Assembly: GCF_002237555.1 (NCBI RefSeq)
Contig: NZ_CP022540.1
Span: 2,857,001-2,921,000 of the forward strand
Reading direction: 5' to 3'
Origin: Antarctobacter heliothermus
GTDB lineage: Bacteria; Pseudomonadota; Alphaproteobacteria; Rhodobacterales; Rhodobacteraceae
DNA length: 64,000 nucleotides
Shown here: one piece after another, positions 36,381-45,110 of the stretch
How the letters are laid out: each line of letters starts with the position of its first letter
How positions within the stretch are numbered: the first letter of the stretch is position 1
Program-made: the position numbers and the translations under genes
Notes under the pieces: model-generated
Told to the model about the DNA's origin: nothing
What the model saw: the letters and a program-made list of their open reading frames with translations, nothing else
The model's database searches: none

Positions 36381-39300
36381 ATGGCTAAGAAAATGCTCAT
36401 CGACGCCACCCACGCGGAAGAGACCCGCGTTGTGGTGGTGGACGGAAACAAAGTTGAGGAATTTGACTTTGAATCTGAAAACAAGCGGCAACTCGCTGGA
36501 AATATCTATCTAGCCAAGATCACGCGGGTCGAACCCTCGTTGCAGGCGGCATTCGTCGACTACGGCGGCAACCGCCACGGTTTTCTGGCGTTCTCGGAAA
36601 TCCACCCTGACTATTACCAGATCCCCATCGCCGACCGTCAGGCGCTGATGGCCGAGGAAGAAGAGGCCGCCAAGGCCGCCGCCGAGGAAGAGGAAAAGCC
36701 CAAGAAGTCCCGTTCGCGCTCTCGCAAGCGGACGACCAAGCCCAGCGATACTGCAGATAAGCCGCTGGTTGCAGAGACTGCGCCAGAGCAGGCTCCAGAA
36801 CAGACAGCAGAGCCAAAGCCGCGTGAAATCAGCGGCATGGAAACCATCGACCTCGACGAAGACCTGGAAACCGGCGCGCCGGGTGAGGGCCTGTCGCCGA
36901 TGGAAACCGTGCACGAAACTCCGGTTCAGGAACCGCAGGACGCCGACGAGGCGACCCCCGCCGAGACACCCGTGGCTCCGCAGGCCTCTGCTCAGGACGC
37001 CGCGCCCGAAGCTGTGGCCGAAGCAGCCCCTGTCACTCCTGACACGCCTGCTGCCGCGCCTGAGGCGGATCTGACCCCGATGCCGGCGGCAGAGGACGCG
37101 ATCCCGGTCGAGACCGTCGAAACCCCGGCACCCGCAACACCAGACGATGCGGACGCGCCCGAAACGACGGACACCGCCACACCGCCGCGCCCCATCGCCG
37201 AAGGCACCCGGGATGAGGCCGCCGTGGTCTCGCAAGACCCCGAGACCACCGACACAGCCGCACCGGCGCAGGCTGAGGCCGCGCCCGCAGCAGCGGATGC
37301 GACCGAGGTGGCCGACACCGCCCGCGATGACAGCGACGAAGACGACGACGACGATGACGATTCGCAAGACGACGCCGCCTCTCGCGATGCCTCGATCGAA
37401 TCCGTTGCCGACGACGACACCCACGAAGACATTCGCCCGGTGCGCAAGCCGCGCGCGCGCCGTTACAAAATTCAGGAAGTCATCAAGGTCCGCCAGATCA
37501 TGCTGGTGCAGGTCGTCAAGGAAGAGCGCGGCAACAAAGGCGCGGCCCTGACCACCTACCTGTCGCTGGCCGGTCGTTACTGCGTCCTGATGCCCAACAC
37601 CGCACGCGGTGGCGGCATCAGCCGCAAGATCACCAACGCCGCCGACCGCTCCAAGCTCAAGGAAATCGCGACCAGCATCGACGTCCCCAAGGGTGCCGGG
37701 CTGATCATCCGCACGGCGGGGGCCAAGCGCACCAAGACAGAGATCAAGCGCGACTACGAATACCTCCAGCGCCTGTGGGAACAGATCCGCGAGCTTACGC
37801 TGAAATCCATCGCGCCCGCCAAGATCTACGAAGAGGGCGACCTGATCAAACGCTCGATCCGCGACCTCTACAGCCGCGAAATCGATGAGGTTCTGGTCGA
37901 GGGCGAACGCGGCTATCGCGTCGCCAAGGACTTCATGAAGATGATCATGCCGTCCCACGCCAAGAACGTGCAGCACTACCACGACCAGATGCCGCTCTTC
38001 GCGCGCTTTCAGGTCGAATCCTACCTTGGCGCCATGTTCAATCCGACGGTGCAGCTGAAATCCGGCGGTTACATCGTGATCGGTGTGACAGAGGCGCTGG
38101 TGGCCATCGACGTCAACTCTGGCCGCGCCACCAAAGAGGGCTCGATCGAGGAAACCGCCACCAAGACCAACCTTGAGGCCGCCGAAGAGGTGGCCCGCCA
38201 GTTGCGTCTGCGCGACCTTGCCGGCCTGATCGTCATCGACTTCATCGACATGGATGAGCGTAAGAACAACGCCGCCGTCGAAAAACGGATCAAGGACAAG
38301 CTGAAGTCCGACCGCGCGCGCATTCAGGTGGGCCGCATCTCGGGCTTTGGCCTGATGGAAATGTCGCGTCAGCGTCTGCGCCCCGGCATGATCGAGGCGA
38401 CGACTCAGCCGTGTCAGGCGTGCCACGGCACCGGCCTGATCCGTTCTGACGACAACCTTGCACTGCAAGTGTTGCGCCAGATCGAGGAAGAAGGCGTGCG
38501 CCGCCGCTCGCGTGAGGTGCTGGTAAAATGCCCGGTCGGCATCGCCAACTACCTGATGAACCAGAAACGCGAACACATCCTCCAGATTGAAACGCGCTAT
38601 GGCATGTCCGTCCGGATTGAGGGCGATCCGCATCTGGTGTCGCCCGACTTTACCCTTGAAAAATTCAAGACCGCGACCCGCGTCGTGCCAGAGGCAACAG
38701 CGCCTGTGGTCTCTGTCGACACCTCGCTGATGGATCAGGTGGACGAGGACGCCGAGGACGAGATCGAAGACGCAGAGATCATCGAAACCACGGCCCCCGA
38801 GTCCGCGCCTGCCGCCGCGCCGCAGTCGGACGAGACCGGCGAAGACGACAAGCCCAAAAAGCGCCGTCGTCGGCGTCGGCGCAAGTCGAAGTCCAAGGAC
38901 AACGGCGAGAATGGGGATAACGGCGACACCGATACGTCGGATGACGACACGCGCCAGCCGGAAAAGGCAGAGGCAGCCGCCGCCGGGGACAGCGCCGAGG
39001 TTGCGGATGCGCCCTCGGAGACCGCCGAGGACGCGCCCAAGCCCAAGCGGACCCGCACGCGGTCGCGCCGCTCGCGCAGCAAACCTGCGGAGACGGTGAC
39101 CGAAAACGCCGACGCGACCCCAACGGCAGAGCCGGTTGTGGCAGAGGTTGTGGCAGAGGCGGCCCCGATTGCGGATGCACCGGTCGCTGACGCGCAGCCC
39201 GCCGACGCGCCCGCATCAGAGGTGGCGGCAGAGTCGCCGGCACAGGCGACACCGGCCCCGGTTGAGGCCACAGCAGCTGACGCAGACGCCAAGCCCAAAC

Positions 39301-39659
39301 GTGCCCGCACACGGCGCAAGGCCGCGGATGTAATTGCCGCAGCGGTCGGCACACCGACAGCGGAAACGCCGGCCGAACTGATCGCAGATGCTGCCGAAGC
39401 GCCCGCCGCAGACGTGGCCCCAAAGCCTGCGGCGGACACGGCTCCGGCCCCCGAAGCAGAGGCTGAACCGGCCCCCGCCGAGGTCGTCAGCGCCGAACCG
39501 GCTCCGAAAGTTGCACCAGATGCCGCCCCGGAAGCCGCCCCAGAACCCACACCGGAGCCCACACCGGAGCCCGCCGCCGAACAGGTCGCCGAATCTCCGA
39601 CCCCGGCAGAGGCAGACGACAAGCCCAAGCGGCGCGGTTGGTGGTCACTGGGCAGCTGA
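36381..39659 (+). CDS. rne: ribonuclease E with large insertion in the S1 domain
   Basis: 1092 residues. Endonuclease for rRNA maturation and mRNA decay. The S1 RNA-binding domain starts at residue 38 (RQLAGNIYLAKITRVEPSLQAAFVDYGGNRHGFL). It is interrupted at about residue 90 by some 270 residues of acidic, Pro/Ala-rich sequence including eight consecutive Asp, and resumes near 359 (YKIQEVIKVRQIMLVQVVKEERGNKGAALTTYLSLAG). Catalytic aspartates lie in VAIDVNSGR (about 576) and VIDFIDMDERKN (about 620). The zinc-link cysteines are in QPCQACHGTG (about 675). From about 790 onward is a disordered tail of alternating acidic and Arg/Lys-rich patches that would scaffold a degradosome. ATG at 36381 gives MAKKMLIDATH, as in relatives. 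Confidence 0.96.
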   Translation: MAKKMLIDATHAEETRVVVVDGNKVEEFDFESENKRQLAGNIYLAKITRVEPSLQAAFVDYGGNRHGFLAFSEIHPDYYQIPIADRQALMAEEEEAAKAAAEEEEKPKKSRSRSRKRTTKPSDTADKPLVAETAPEQAPEQTAEPKPREISGMETIDLDEDLETGAPGEGLSPMETVHETPVQEPQDADEATPAETPVAPQASAQDAAPEAVAEAAPVTPDTPAAAPEADLTPMPAAEDAIPVETVETPAPATPDDADAPETTDTATPPRPIAEGTRDEAAVVSQDPETTDTAAPAQAEAAPAAADATEVADTARDDSDEDDDDDDDSQDDAASRDASIESVADDDTHEDIRPVRKPRARRYKIQEVIKVRQIMLVQVVKEERGNKGAALTTYLSLAGRYCVLMPNTARGGGISRKITNAADRSKLKEIATSIDVPKGAGLIIRTAGAKRTKTEIKRDYEYLQRLWEQIRELTLKSIAPAKIYEEGDLIKRSIRDLYSREIDEVLVEGERGYRVAKDFMKMIMPSHAKNVQHYHDQMPLFARFQVESYLGAMFNPTVQLKSGGYIVIGVTEALVAIDVNSGRATKEGSIEETATKTNLEAAEEVARQLRLRDLAGLIVIDFIDMDERKNNAAVEKRIKDKLKSDRARIQVGRISGFGLMEMSRQRLRPGMIEATTQPCQACHGTGLIRSDDNLALQVLRQIEEEGVRRRSREVLVKCPVGIANYLMNQKREHILQIETRYGMSVRIEGDPHLVSPDFTLEKFKTATRVVPEATAPVVSVDTSLMDQVDEDAEDEIEDAEIIETTAPESAPAAAPQSDETGEDDKPKKRRRRRRRKSKSKDNGENGDNGDTDTSDDDTRQPEKAEAAAAGDSAEVADAPSETAEDAPKPKRTRTRSRRSRSKPAETVTENADATPTAEPVVAEVVAEAAPIADAPVADAQPADAPASEVAAESPAQATPAPVEATAADADAKPKRARTRRKAADVIAAAVGTPTAETPAELIADAAEAPAADVAPKPAADTAPAPEAEAEPAPAEVVSAEPAPKVAPDAAPEAAPEPTPEPTPEPAAEQVAESPTPAEADDKPKRRGWWSLGS

Positions 39660-39680
39660 TCCGGACCTTATGAACAAAGA

Positions 39681-39708
39681 AAAGCCCCGCGGCGACGCGG
39701 GGCTTTTT
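39681..39708 (+). terminator. rho-independent terminator of rne
   Basis: Perfect stem AAAGCCCCGC/GCGGGGCTTT, 6-base loop, then TT, 21 bases after the stop codon. Confidence 0.9.
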
Positions 39709-40002
39709 CGTTTCAAGGTGCGGCTTGCCGATAACGATACAACGCCCCGGGCGGCCCCGGGCGGCCAAGGGCGCGCAGAGATCACAAATGCGACTGCGTT
39801 GACCCACATCGATGGCGGGCAAGCGCAGGGCGCGGGGGGTGTACTGTCATGGAAAGCTCCTGACAGCGGACATGCCCCGTGCGGCGAACGGCGGGACCGA
39901 GCCCATAAACCCAAACATCCAGCTTGCACGAATGGCAGCTATCGGATCATATTCGCCTTGGATGTTCTAGCGGCGATCCAAAGACCAGATATTGGAGAAA
40001 CC
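39709..40002. other. gap after the rne terminator, no gene
   Basis: No credible gene, although the frame of the following gene stays open through it. It contains a short direct repeat (CCCCGGGCGGC twice, near 39747-39768). GC content drops toward 39920-40002, ahead of the low-GC gene. Confidence 0.4.
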
Positions 40003-40650
40003 ATGGTCATTTTCATAATCCTTTCCTTTCTCTCTTTAATGATTGTCTTGGGCGCATCATTCGCCGGTGCTTATTGTTTGGAGGCGATGTTTGGTGGGGA
40101 CTTAACAGCTTGGGTGCAGTCTCTTGGAGCAATCCTTGCGATCGTCTCCGGTTTCGCTGCCGCGATTTGGCAGGTACGAGCACAACGCGTTGAAACGCAG
40201 GCGGAACGAAGCGCCGTTGCTCGGGCCGCTCACATATTGGCATATGAAGCACTTGAGACTGCGAGCGACCGGCTGGAGGCAGCGCTGATCCCGCGTAAAT
40301 CTGGTAAAGTCATGAGCCTTCAGGGAGACCGCACGACAGAAATGGTCCTCGCGATGCGTGAATTCGACACGATGAAGCTACCCGCGGACTTGCTACCTTT
40401 ATTTGTCCGTCTCAGGAGTCATGTCTTTGCAATAAACGAGAGAATTTCGGAAGTTTATTCCTCAGAAGAAAGGAATGAAGAACGCAAGACAGAGAGAGAA
40501 AATCGCTTGAAAAGCGCTGTGAGAGTTCGCACTGATGCCACGTTACTGTTCGAAACGTTGCAATCGATGATTTTGAAGTTTGGCGCCCAGAAGATGAATG
40601 TTGAGACTGGCGCTGAAACCGCGAGAGTAACCGCCAGCCTGCACCAATAG
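40003..40650 (+). CDS. orphan membrane protein with cytosolic coiled-coil domain, low GC
   Basis: 215 residues. Two N-terminal membrane segments (residues 2-28 and 37-57, the second reading WVQSLGAILAIVSGFAAAIWQ) are followed by a charged helical cytosolic domain with likely coiled coils (SSEERNEERKTERENRLKSAV). I do not recognise the family. The two-segment plus helical-domain layout occurs among uncharacterised accessory proteins, some near defence genes, but nothing here proves that role. GC content is clearly below that of its neighbours, suggesting transfer. ATG at 40003 has GGAG 5 bases upstream. Confidence 0.7.
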   Translation: MVIFIILSFLSLMIVLGASFAGAYCLEAMFGGDLTAWVQSLGAILAIVSGFAAAIWQVRAQRVETQAERSAVARAAHILAYEALETASDRLEAALIPRKSGKVMSLQGDRTTEMVLAMREFDTMKLPADLLPLFVRLRSHVFAINERISEVYSSEERNEERKTERENRLKSAVRVRTDATLLFETLQSMILKFGAQKMNVETGAETARVTASLHQ

Positions 40651-41077
40651 AAAATTAGAACCGGCCCACAACAGCCATTCGCGCAGCCGCAGCGAAAGGG
40701 CGCTTTGTCCGCGTATCCGCCCCTCTGTTGACGCGTCACGATGGTCTGCTCTGAACAGCCCGCCCGTTTCGCATCATGTCCGCTTCGAATTGGAAGTGGG
40801 CGTGGCCAGTTACCCCGCAGATGGCTGCAAAGCCCCATCCGGTCAACAGACCGGGCGCGCCGCTTCTGATGACCTCTTCGGGAACGTCGTGTCACGCGAA
40901 CTTTGGCGTTCCCAAGATCTCGCCCCGTGGCCGTCCGCCAACATCAATGGGCCGGACGCATACGGGACGTTCGCGTCTCTGCCAGCGGCGCATTTCCTAA
41001 CAACGTGTAAATCTGTTTCTGCAAGTCCTTGAAGACGCGACGTCACCTTTCTGTCCACGCGTGGACAGCCATACGGC
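40651..41077. other. 427-bp gap, no supported gene
   Basis: Short plus-strand frames (for example 40790-41032) lack a ribosome binding site and recognisable sequence. The stretch may be decayed DNA next to the acquired membrane-protein gene. It ends with one copy of the CTGTCCACGCGTGGACAG palindrome. Confidence 0.4.
41051..41068. repeat. copy 2 of intergenic palindrome (perfect)
   Basis: CTGTCCACGCGTGGACAG, a perfect 18-bp palindrome, 9 bases beyond the tusA stop codon. Related copies are at 14300-14317 and 53810-53825. Confidence 0.85.
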
Positions 41078-41299
41078 TCACCCCTTGCGGATCGTCCAGA
41101 TGATCGCTTTGCCCGCCTCCTCATGCCCCTCCAGATCATGCCCCGCCTCGGCACAGAAATGCGGCACATCCACCACGGCGGCAGGGTCGTCCGTGTGCAG
41201 GATCAACACCTCGCCAGAGGCCAGCCCCTGCAGCCTTTTGCGGGCCTTCAGGACAGGAAGCGGGCACAGCAGCCCGAGCGCGTCAAGTTCATGGGTCAT
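41078..41299 (-). CDS. TusA-family sulfur carrier protein
   Basis: 73 residues. ELDALGLLCPLPVLKARKRLQGLASGEVL carries the CPxP signature whose cysteine bears the sulfur in TusA (tRNA thiolation, sulfur relay). The C-terminal half (FCAEAGHDLEGHEEAGKAIIWTIRKG) fits the two-layer alpha/beta fold. Start at the ATG giving MTHELDALG; a frame to 41344 adds an unlikely extension. Divergent from ccdA, a thiol-redox gene, with about 110 bp between. Confidence 0.88.
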   Translation of the reverse strand: MTHELDALGLLCPLPVLKARKRLQGLASGEVLILHTDDPAAVVDVPHFCAEAGHDLEGHEEAGKAIIWTIRKG

Positions 41300-41408
41300 G
41301 GTCCGGATGTAGACCCTTGCCCCGCCAAAGAAAAGCGCGACCACAGCGCACGCGGATGTGACACAGCTGCGAGGTGACGCCGCCCGTGCTTTCGCCTAAG
41401 ACCCGAAT

Positions 41409-42161
41409 ATGTTTGGAATCGAAATCATAGACGCATCGCTCTTGCCCGCCATGTTCGTGGCGCTGTTGGCCGGGGTCATCTCCTTTCTCAGCCCCTGTGT
41501 GCTGCCGGTGGTGCCGCCCTATCTGGCCTACATGAGCGGCGTCTCCGTGACCGATCTTGGCACCCGCGACGGTGGCCGGAACAAGGCGATGCTGCCCGCC
41601 GTCTTCTTTGTGCTGGGGCTATCCACTGTCTTTCTTTTGATGGGCTTTGCCGCCTCCGCCGTCGGGATCGCCTTTCTTCAGTATCAGGACTGGCTGAACA
41701 CCGCCGCCGGGATCGTCGTGATGATCTTTGGCGCGCATTTTGTCGGCGTCTACCGCATCGGTTTTCTTGACCGTGAGGCGCGGCTGGATGCGGGGGATCA
41801 GGGCGGGTCGGCCTTTGGCGCGTATATTCTGGGGCTCGCCTTTGCCTTTGGCTGGACGCCCTGCATCGGCCCGCAACTGGGCGCGATCCTCAGCCTTGCC
41901 GCGTCCGAGGCGTCGGTGGCGCGTGGAACATTGTTGCTGGCGGTCTATGCCGTGGGGCTAGGGGTGCCGTTCCTGCTGGTCGCGGCCTTCTTGCCGCGCC
42001 TGACCGGGGTCATGGGCTGGATGAAACGGCACATGGAACAGATCGAGCGCGCCATGGGCCTGCTATTGTGGACCATTGGCCTGCTGATGCTGACGGGCGG
42101 ATTTTCGTCGCTGTCCTTCTGGCTGTTAGAGACCTTTCCGGCGTTAGCCGCTCTGGGTTGA
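41409..42161 (+). CDS. ccdA: cytochrome c biogenesis protein CcdA
   Basis: 250 residues, six membrane segments. Moves reducing equivalents from cytosolic thioredoxin to periplasmic thiol proteins, needed for haem attachment to cytochromes c. The paired cysteines sit in FLSPCVLPVVPPYLAYMSG (first segment) and FGWTPCIGPQLGAIL (fourth). Length and order are standard for short CcdA/DsbD-membrane-domain proteins. Followed immediately by the remnant of a permease gene on the other strand. Confidence 0.93.
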   Translation: MFGIEIIDASLLPAMFVALLAGVISFLSPCVLPVVPPYLAYMSGVSVTDLGTRDGGRNKAMLPAVFFVLGLSTVFLLMGFAASAVGIAFLQYQDWLNTAAGIVVMIFGAHFVGVYRIGFLDREARLDAGDQGGSAFGAYILGLAFAFGWTPCIGPQLGAILSLAASEASVARGTLLLAVYAVGLGVPFLLVAAFLPRLTGVMGWMKRHMEQIERAMGLLLWTIGLLMLTGGFSSLSFWLLETFPALAALG

Positions 42162-42168
42162 TCTGCGG

Positions 42169-42303
42169 TCAGCGCAGCCCGTGCAGCGCCGCCAAGGGGG
42201 CAATGCGCGTGACCAGCCAGGCGGGATAATACGCCGCGGTCGGGCCGACAAGACAGGCCCAGCCTGTCGCCAGCACGACAGTTCCTGCAGGAACTGCGCA
42301 CGC
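42169..42303 (-). pseudogene. remnant of an FtsX-type ABC permease (C-terminus only)
   Basis: On the minus strand the reading frame ending at 42169 gives VVLATGWACLVGPTAAYYPA followed by WLVTRIAPLAALHGLR and a stop. This resembles the last membrane segment and the P-A-W-x-x-x-R-x-x-P-L-x-A-L tail of FtsX/MacB-like permeases. No start codon or upstream coding sequence is left, because the coupled hydrolase gene begins on the other strand at 42369. The match ends at about the 18-bp palindrome, which may mark the break. The family call is from memory of the motif. Confidence 0.55.
42279..42296. promoter_or_regulatory. 18-bp perfect palindrome upstream of hydrolase-P450 pair
   Basis: CAGTTCCTGCAGGAACTG is a perfect palindrome ending 72 bases before the hydrolase start codon. 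It could be an operator for a dimeric regulator of the hydrolase-P450 operon, or the scar where the permease gene was cut. Confidence 0.4.
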
Positions 42304-42368
42304 CCGGACGCCGCCTTACTCTTGCCGAAAATCCGGCGTACCCTGATCGCAACAAAGAGGTGCGAAAG

Positions 42369-43634
42369 ATGGGCGCTGGACAGACTGAAATACCGCAGGA
42401 CGTGTCACGGCGCAGGGTGTTCTACATCCCCGGCTATGATCCGATTCATCCCCGCCGCTACCGCGAACTTTACCGCAAGGAGGGCGCGGCGCAGGCGCAG
42501 GTGTCCGGCTATCAGATCGACCTCAGCCCCAAGCAGACGGGTGGTCTGTATGGCTGGCACGTCGTCAGCGCGATGGACGGGCAGGCGGTCACGGCGGATA
42601 TTGAGGTTCTGGTCTGGTCCGACATCGTGCGCAACAGCATGTCCACCTCGATCCTCGCGACCTATGCGCAACTGGTCCGCACCGCCTGGGAGTACATTGC
42701 CACCGGCGCGCTGAGACGGTTGATGCTGCTGCGCAAAGGGCCAGTAATTGCGGCGCTCTATCCGATTGGGATGCTGCTGTTGCAACTGACCCTTGCGCTG
42801 GTGCTGGGTTGGGCCGGGTTTGTCGTTATCAACCGGCTTGCGGCGGCTTTTTCGGAATGGCTTGGGGTGGGTCTTGAGTCGGCGGCGACGGTTGCGGGCC
42901 TCGTGGTCTGGGCGGTCACCACCTGGGCTCTGCTGCGCTGGTTCAAGAAGAAGGACGGCAAGATTTTTGCCTACTACCTGATGCACGATTATGCCTATTC
43001 CGCCCGCTATCACGGTGCCAATCCGCCAGAGTTAGAGGCGCGGATGGCGGATTTTGGTGAGATCATTGCCAAGGCGTTGACCGATGATGTGGATGAGGTG
43101 CTGGTGGTGGGACATTCGTCCGGCGCTCATCTGGCGGTGTCGATCCTTGCCGACTTGATCCGCGCGGGTCGCGTTCCGGCGAACGGGCCGAAACTGGCCT
43201 TTCTTAGTCTGGGGCAGGTGGTGCCCATGGTGTCCTTCTTGCGCGGCGCGCATCGTTTGCGCGCCGATCTGCGATATTTGAGTGCGCAAGACGCGCTGAC
43301 ATGGGTCGACGTGACTGCGCCGGGCGATGGCTGTGCCTTTGCGTTATGCGATCCGGTGGCTGTCTCTGGCGTGGCACCCGCCGACAAACGCTGGCCATTG
43401 GTGTTTTCGGCGCAGTTCACCCGGTCCCTGTCCCCCGAACGCTGGAAGGCGCTGCGGTGGAAGTTCTTTCGCCTGCATTTCCAGTATCTTTGCGCGTTTG
43501 ATCGGCCGCTGGACTATGACTATTTTCGCATCACCGCCGGGCCGCTGTCGTTGGCCACCCGCTATGCGGACCGCCCACCATCAAACAGCCGGATTGACGT
43601 GCCGGTGTCAAAATACACGAGCATTGCGGCATGA
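42369..43634 (+). CDS. membrane-bound alpha/beta hydrolase-like protein
   Basis: 421 residues. An N-terminal part begins with RRVFYIPGYDPIHPRRYRELYRKE. Two membrane segments lie near 126-160 and 171-190. The C-terminal hydrolase domain has the nucleophile elbow Gly248-His-Ser250-Ser-Gly252 (VLVVGHSSGAHLAVSIL). I do not know a named family; substrate unknown. GAGG lies 9 bases before the ATG at 42369. The stop overlaps the start of the P450 gene (ATGA), so both proteins are made together and may act on the same lipid-like compound. Confidence 0.8.
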   Translation: MGAGQTEIPQDVSRRRVFYIPGYDPIHPRRYRELYRKEGAAQAQVSGYQIDLSPKQTGGLYGWHVVSAMDGQAVTADIEVLVWSDIVRNSMSTSILATYAQLVRTAWEYIATGALRRLMLLRKGPVIAALYPIGMLLLQLTLALVLGWAGFVVINRLAAAFSEWLGVGLESAATVAGLVVWAVTTWALLRWFKKKDGKIFAYYLMHDYAYSARYHGANPPELEARMADFGEIIAKALTDDVDEVLVVGHSSGAHLAVSILADLIRAGRVPANGPKLAFLSLGQVVPMVSFLRGAHRLRADLRYLSAQDALTWVDVTAPGDGCAFALCDPVAVSGVAPADKRWPLVFSAQFTRSLSPERWKALRWKFFRLHFQYLCAFDRPLDYDYFRITAGPLSLATRYADRPPSNSRIDVPVSKYTSIAA

Positions 43635-44980
43635 TCCCTCCGAAACCGGCGGCGCGGCCTGATCGGGTTTCGCTGTGGCGCTATGTCAAACTGTTCCGGC
43701 AGGACATTCTGTCGGCTCAACCCGCGCGGCTGTACCGCGCCAAGATGGCAGAATTCCGCACGCCGTTTTTTCGGTCCTTCCTGCTCAACCAGCCCGATCT
43801 GGTGAAGACTGTCCTGAAGGAGCGCCCGATGGATTTCCCCAAATCGGGCCGCATCAGCGAAGGGTTGCGCCCGCTGCTGGGCAATTCGGTGTTCCTATCC
43901 AATGGCGCCGCATGGCAGCGGCAGCGGCGGATCATCGACCCTGCCTTTGAGGGCGGACGCCTGCGCGAAACCTATCCTGCGATGTGGGCGGCGGCGCAAT
44001 CGGCGCTGGACCGGCTGGCGACCAAGGCAGGACAGGACGTCGAGGTTGAAGAGATCGCCAGCCACGCGGCGGCGGACGTGATCTTTCGCACGCTGTTTTC
44101 CATCCCGATCGAGGATGAGACGGCACAAGAGGTGTTTCACGAATTTCGCGCCTATCAGCGCACGCAGCCGATTCTGAACCTGGCCGCCTTTCTGCCGGTC
44201 CCGCGCTGGATGCCCCGTTTCTTTCGCCGGGACACCAAGGCGGCGGCACGGCGCATCCGGACCCTGATCACCCGGCTGACAGAGGCGCGTCTGGCCGCAA
44301 TAGAAGCAGGCGCCGCGCCTGACGATCTGGCCACCAAGATCATGACCACACGCGACCCTGAAACGGGGCAAAGGTTTACTGCCGAGGAAATGGTCGATCA
44401 GGTCGCGATCTTTTTCCTTGCGGGTCATGAAACCAGTGCCTCGGCGCTTGGCTGGGCCTTGTACCTGATGGCAACGCATCCGGAATGGCAGGACAAAGTG
44501 GCGACTGAGGCGCAGGCGCTCCGAAGCTGCGCGTTTTCCGACATCTCCAAACTGCGGATCAGCCGCGATGTGTTCCGCGAGACGTTGCGGCTATACCCGC
44601 CGGTGCCGATGATGGTGCGTGAGGCGACATGCCCGGAACGGTTCCGCGATCGTGACATCCCCAAGGGATCACAGATGGTGCTCAGCCCGTGGCATCTGCA
44701 CCGGCATGAGGGGCTGTGGGACAACCCGGACGGGTTTGACCCCGGACGCTGGCAGACCGAAAACGGCAAGACCTGCGGGCGCGAGGCCTATATGCCGTTC
44801 TCTGCCGGGCCGCGGGTCTGCACGGGGGCGGGATTCGCCATGGTCGAAGGGGTGCTGCTGTTGTCGCTGCTGCTGCGCGACCTGCGCGTCACGCCGGTGG
44901 CGGGTAAGGTGCCGATGCCGGAGGCGCATCTGACAGTGCGCGCGCGCGACGGGATCTGGTTGAGGATCGACCGGCGGTAA
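43631..44980 (+). CDS. cytochrome P450
   Basis: 449 residues. The oxygen-activation helix has AGHETS (264-269), the ETLR motif is at 317-320 (E and R of the K-helix), and the haem-ligand loop FSAGPRVCTG holds Cys397. It has no N-terminal membrane anchor, but starts with a basic segment (RPDRVSLWRYVKLFRQDIL). No ferredoxin or reductase gene lies nearby, so it must use partners encoded elsewhere. Translationally coupled to the membrane hydrolase upstream; substrate unknown. Confidence 0.93.
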   Translation: MIPPKPAARPDRVSLWRYVKLFRQDILSAQPARLYRAKMAEFRTPFFRSFLLNQPDLVKTVLKERPMDFPKSGRISEGLRPLLGNSVFLSNGAAWQRQRRIIDPAFEGGRLRETYPAMWAAAQSALDRLATKAGQDVEVEEIASHAAADVIFRTLFSIPIEDETAQEVFHEFRAYQRTQPILNLAAFLPVPRWMPRFFRRDTKAAARRIRTLITRLTEARLAAIEAGAAPDDLATKIMTTRDPETGQRFTAEEMVDQVAIFFLAGHETSASALGWALYLMATHPEWQDKVATEAQALRSCAFSDISKLRISRDVFRETLRLYPPVPMMVREATCPERFRDRDIPKGSQMVLSPWHLHRHEGLWDNPDGFDPGRWQTENGKTCGREAYMPFSAGPRVCTGAGFAMVEGVLLLSLLLRDLRVTPVAGKVPMPEAHLTVRARDGIWLRIDRR

Positions 44981-45110
44981 TCCGTTTTTTCGCCGAGCAC
45001 TCTCCTCCACGTCACAGTTAGCGTTATCAGGTCAGACGCCCACTATACCGGTCCGGTCCCCTGCGGTATCGACAGTGCAAAAGCCTTTCATCTCATCATA
45101 CGAGGGTCTC

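Noticed and set aside
37331..37360. run of GAC/GAT codons that looks like a microsatellite
   Set aside because: It is the poly-Asp stretch of the RNase E insertion, in frame and with mixed codons.
36510..38633. 707-residue open frame antisense to rne
   Set aside because: It is a shadow of the rne reading frame, created by high-GC codon use and the repetitive insertion; the composition is unlike a real protein and there is no ribosome binding site.
40790..41032. 80-residue frame between the orphan membrane gene and tusA
   Set aside because: No ribosome binding site, no recognisable sequence, and an overlapping frame of similar length; more likely decayed DNA.
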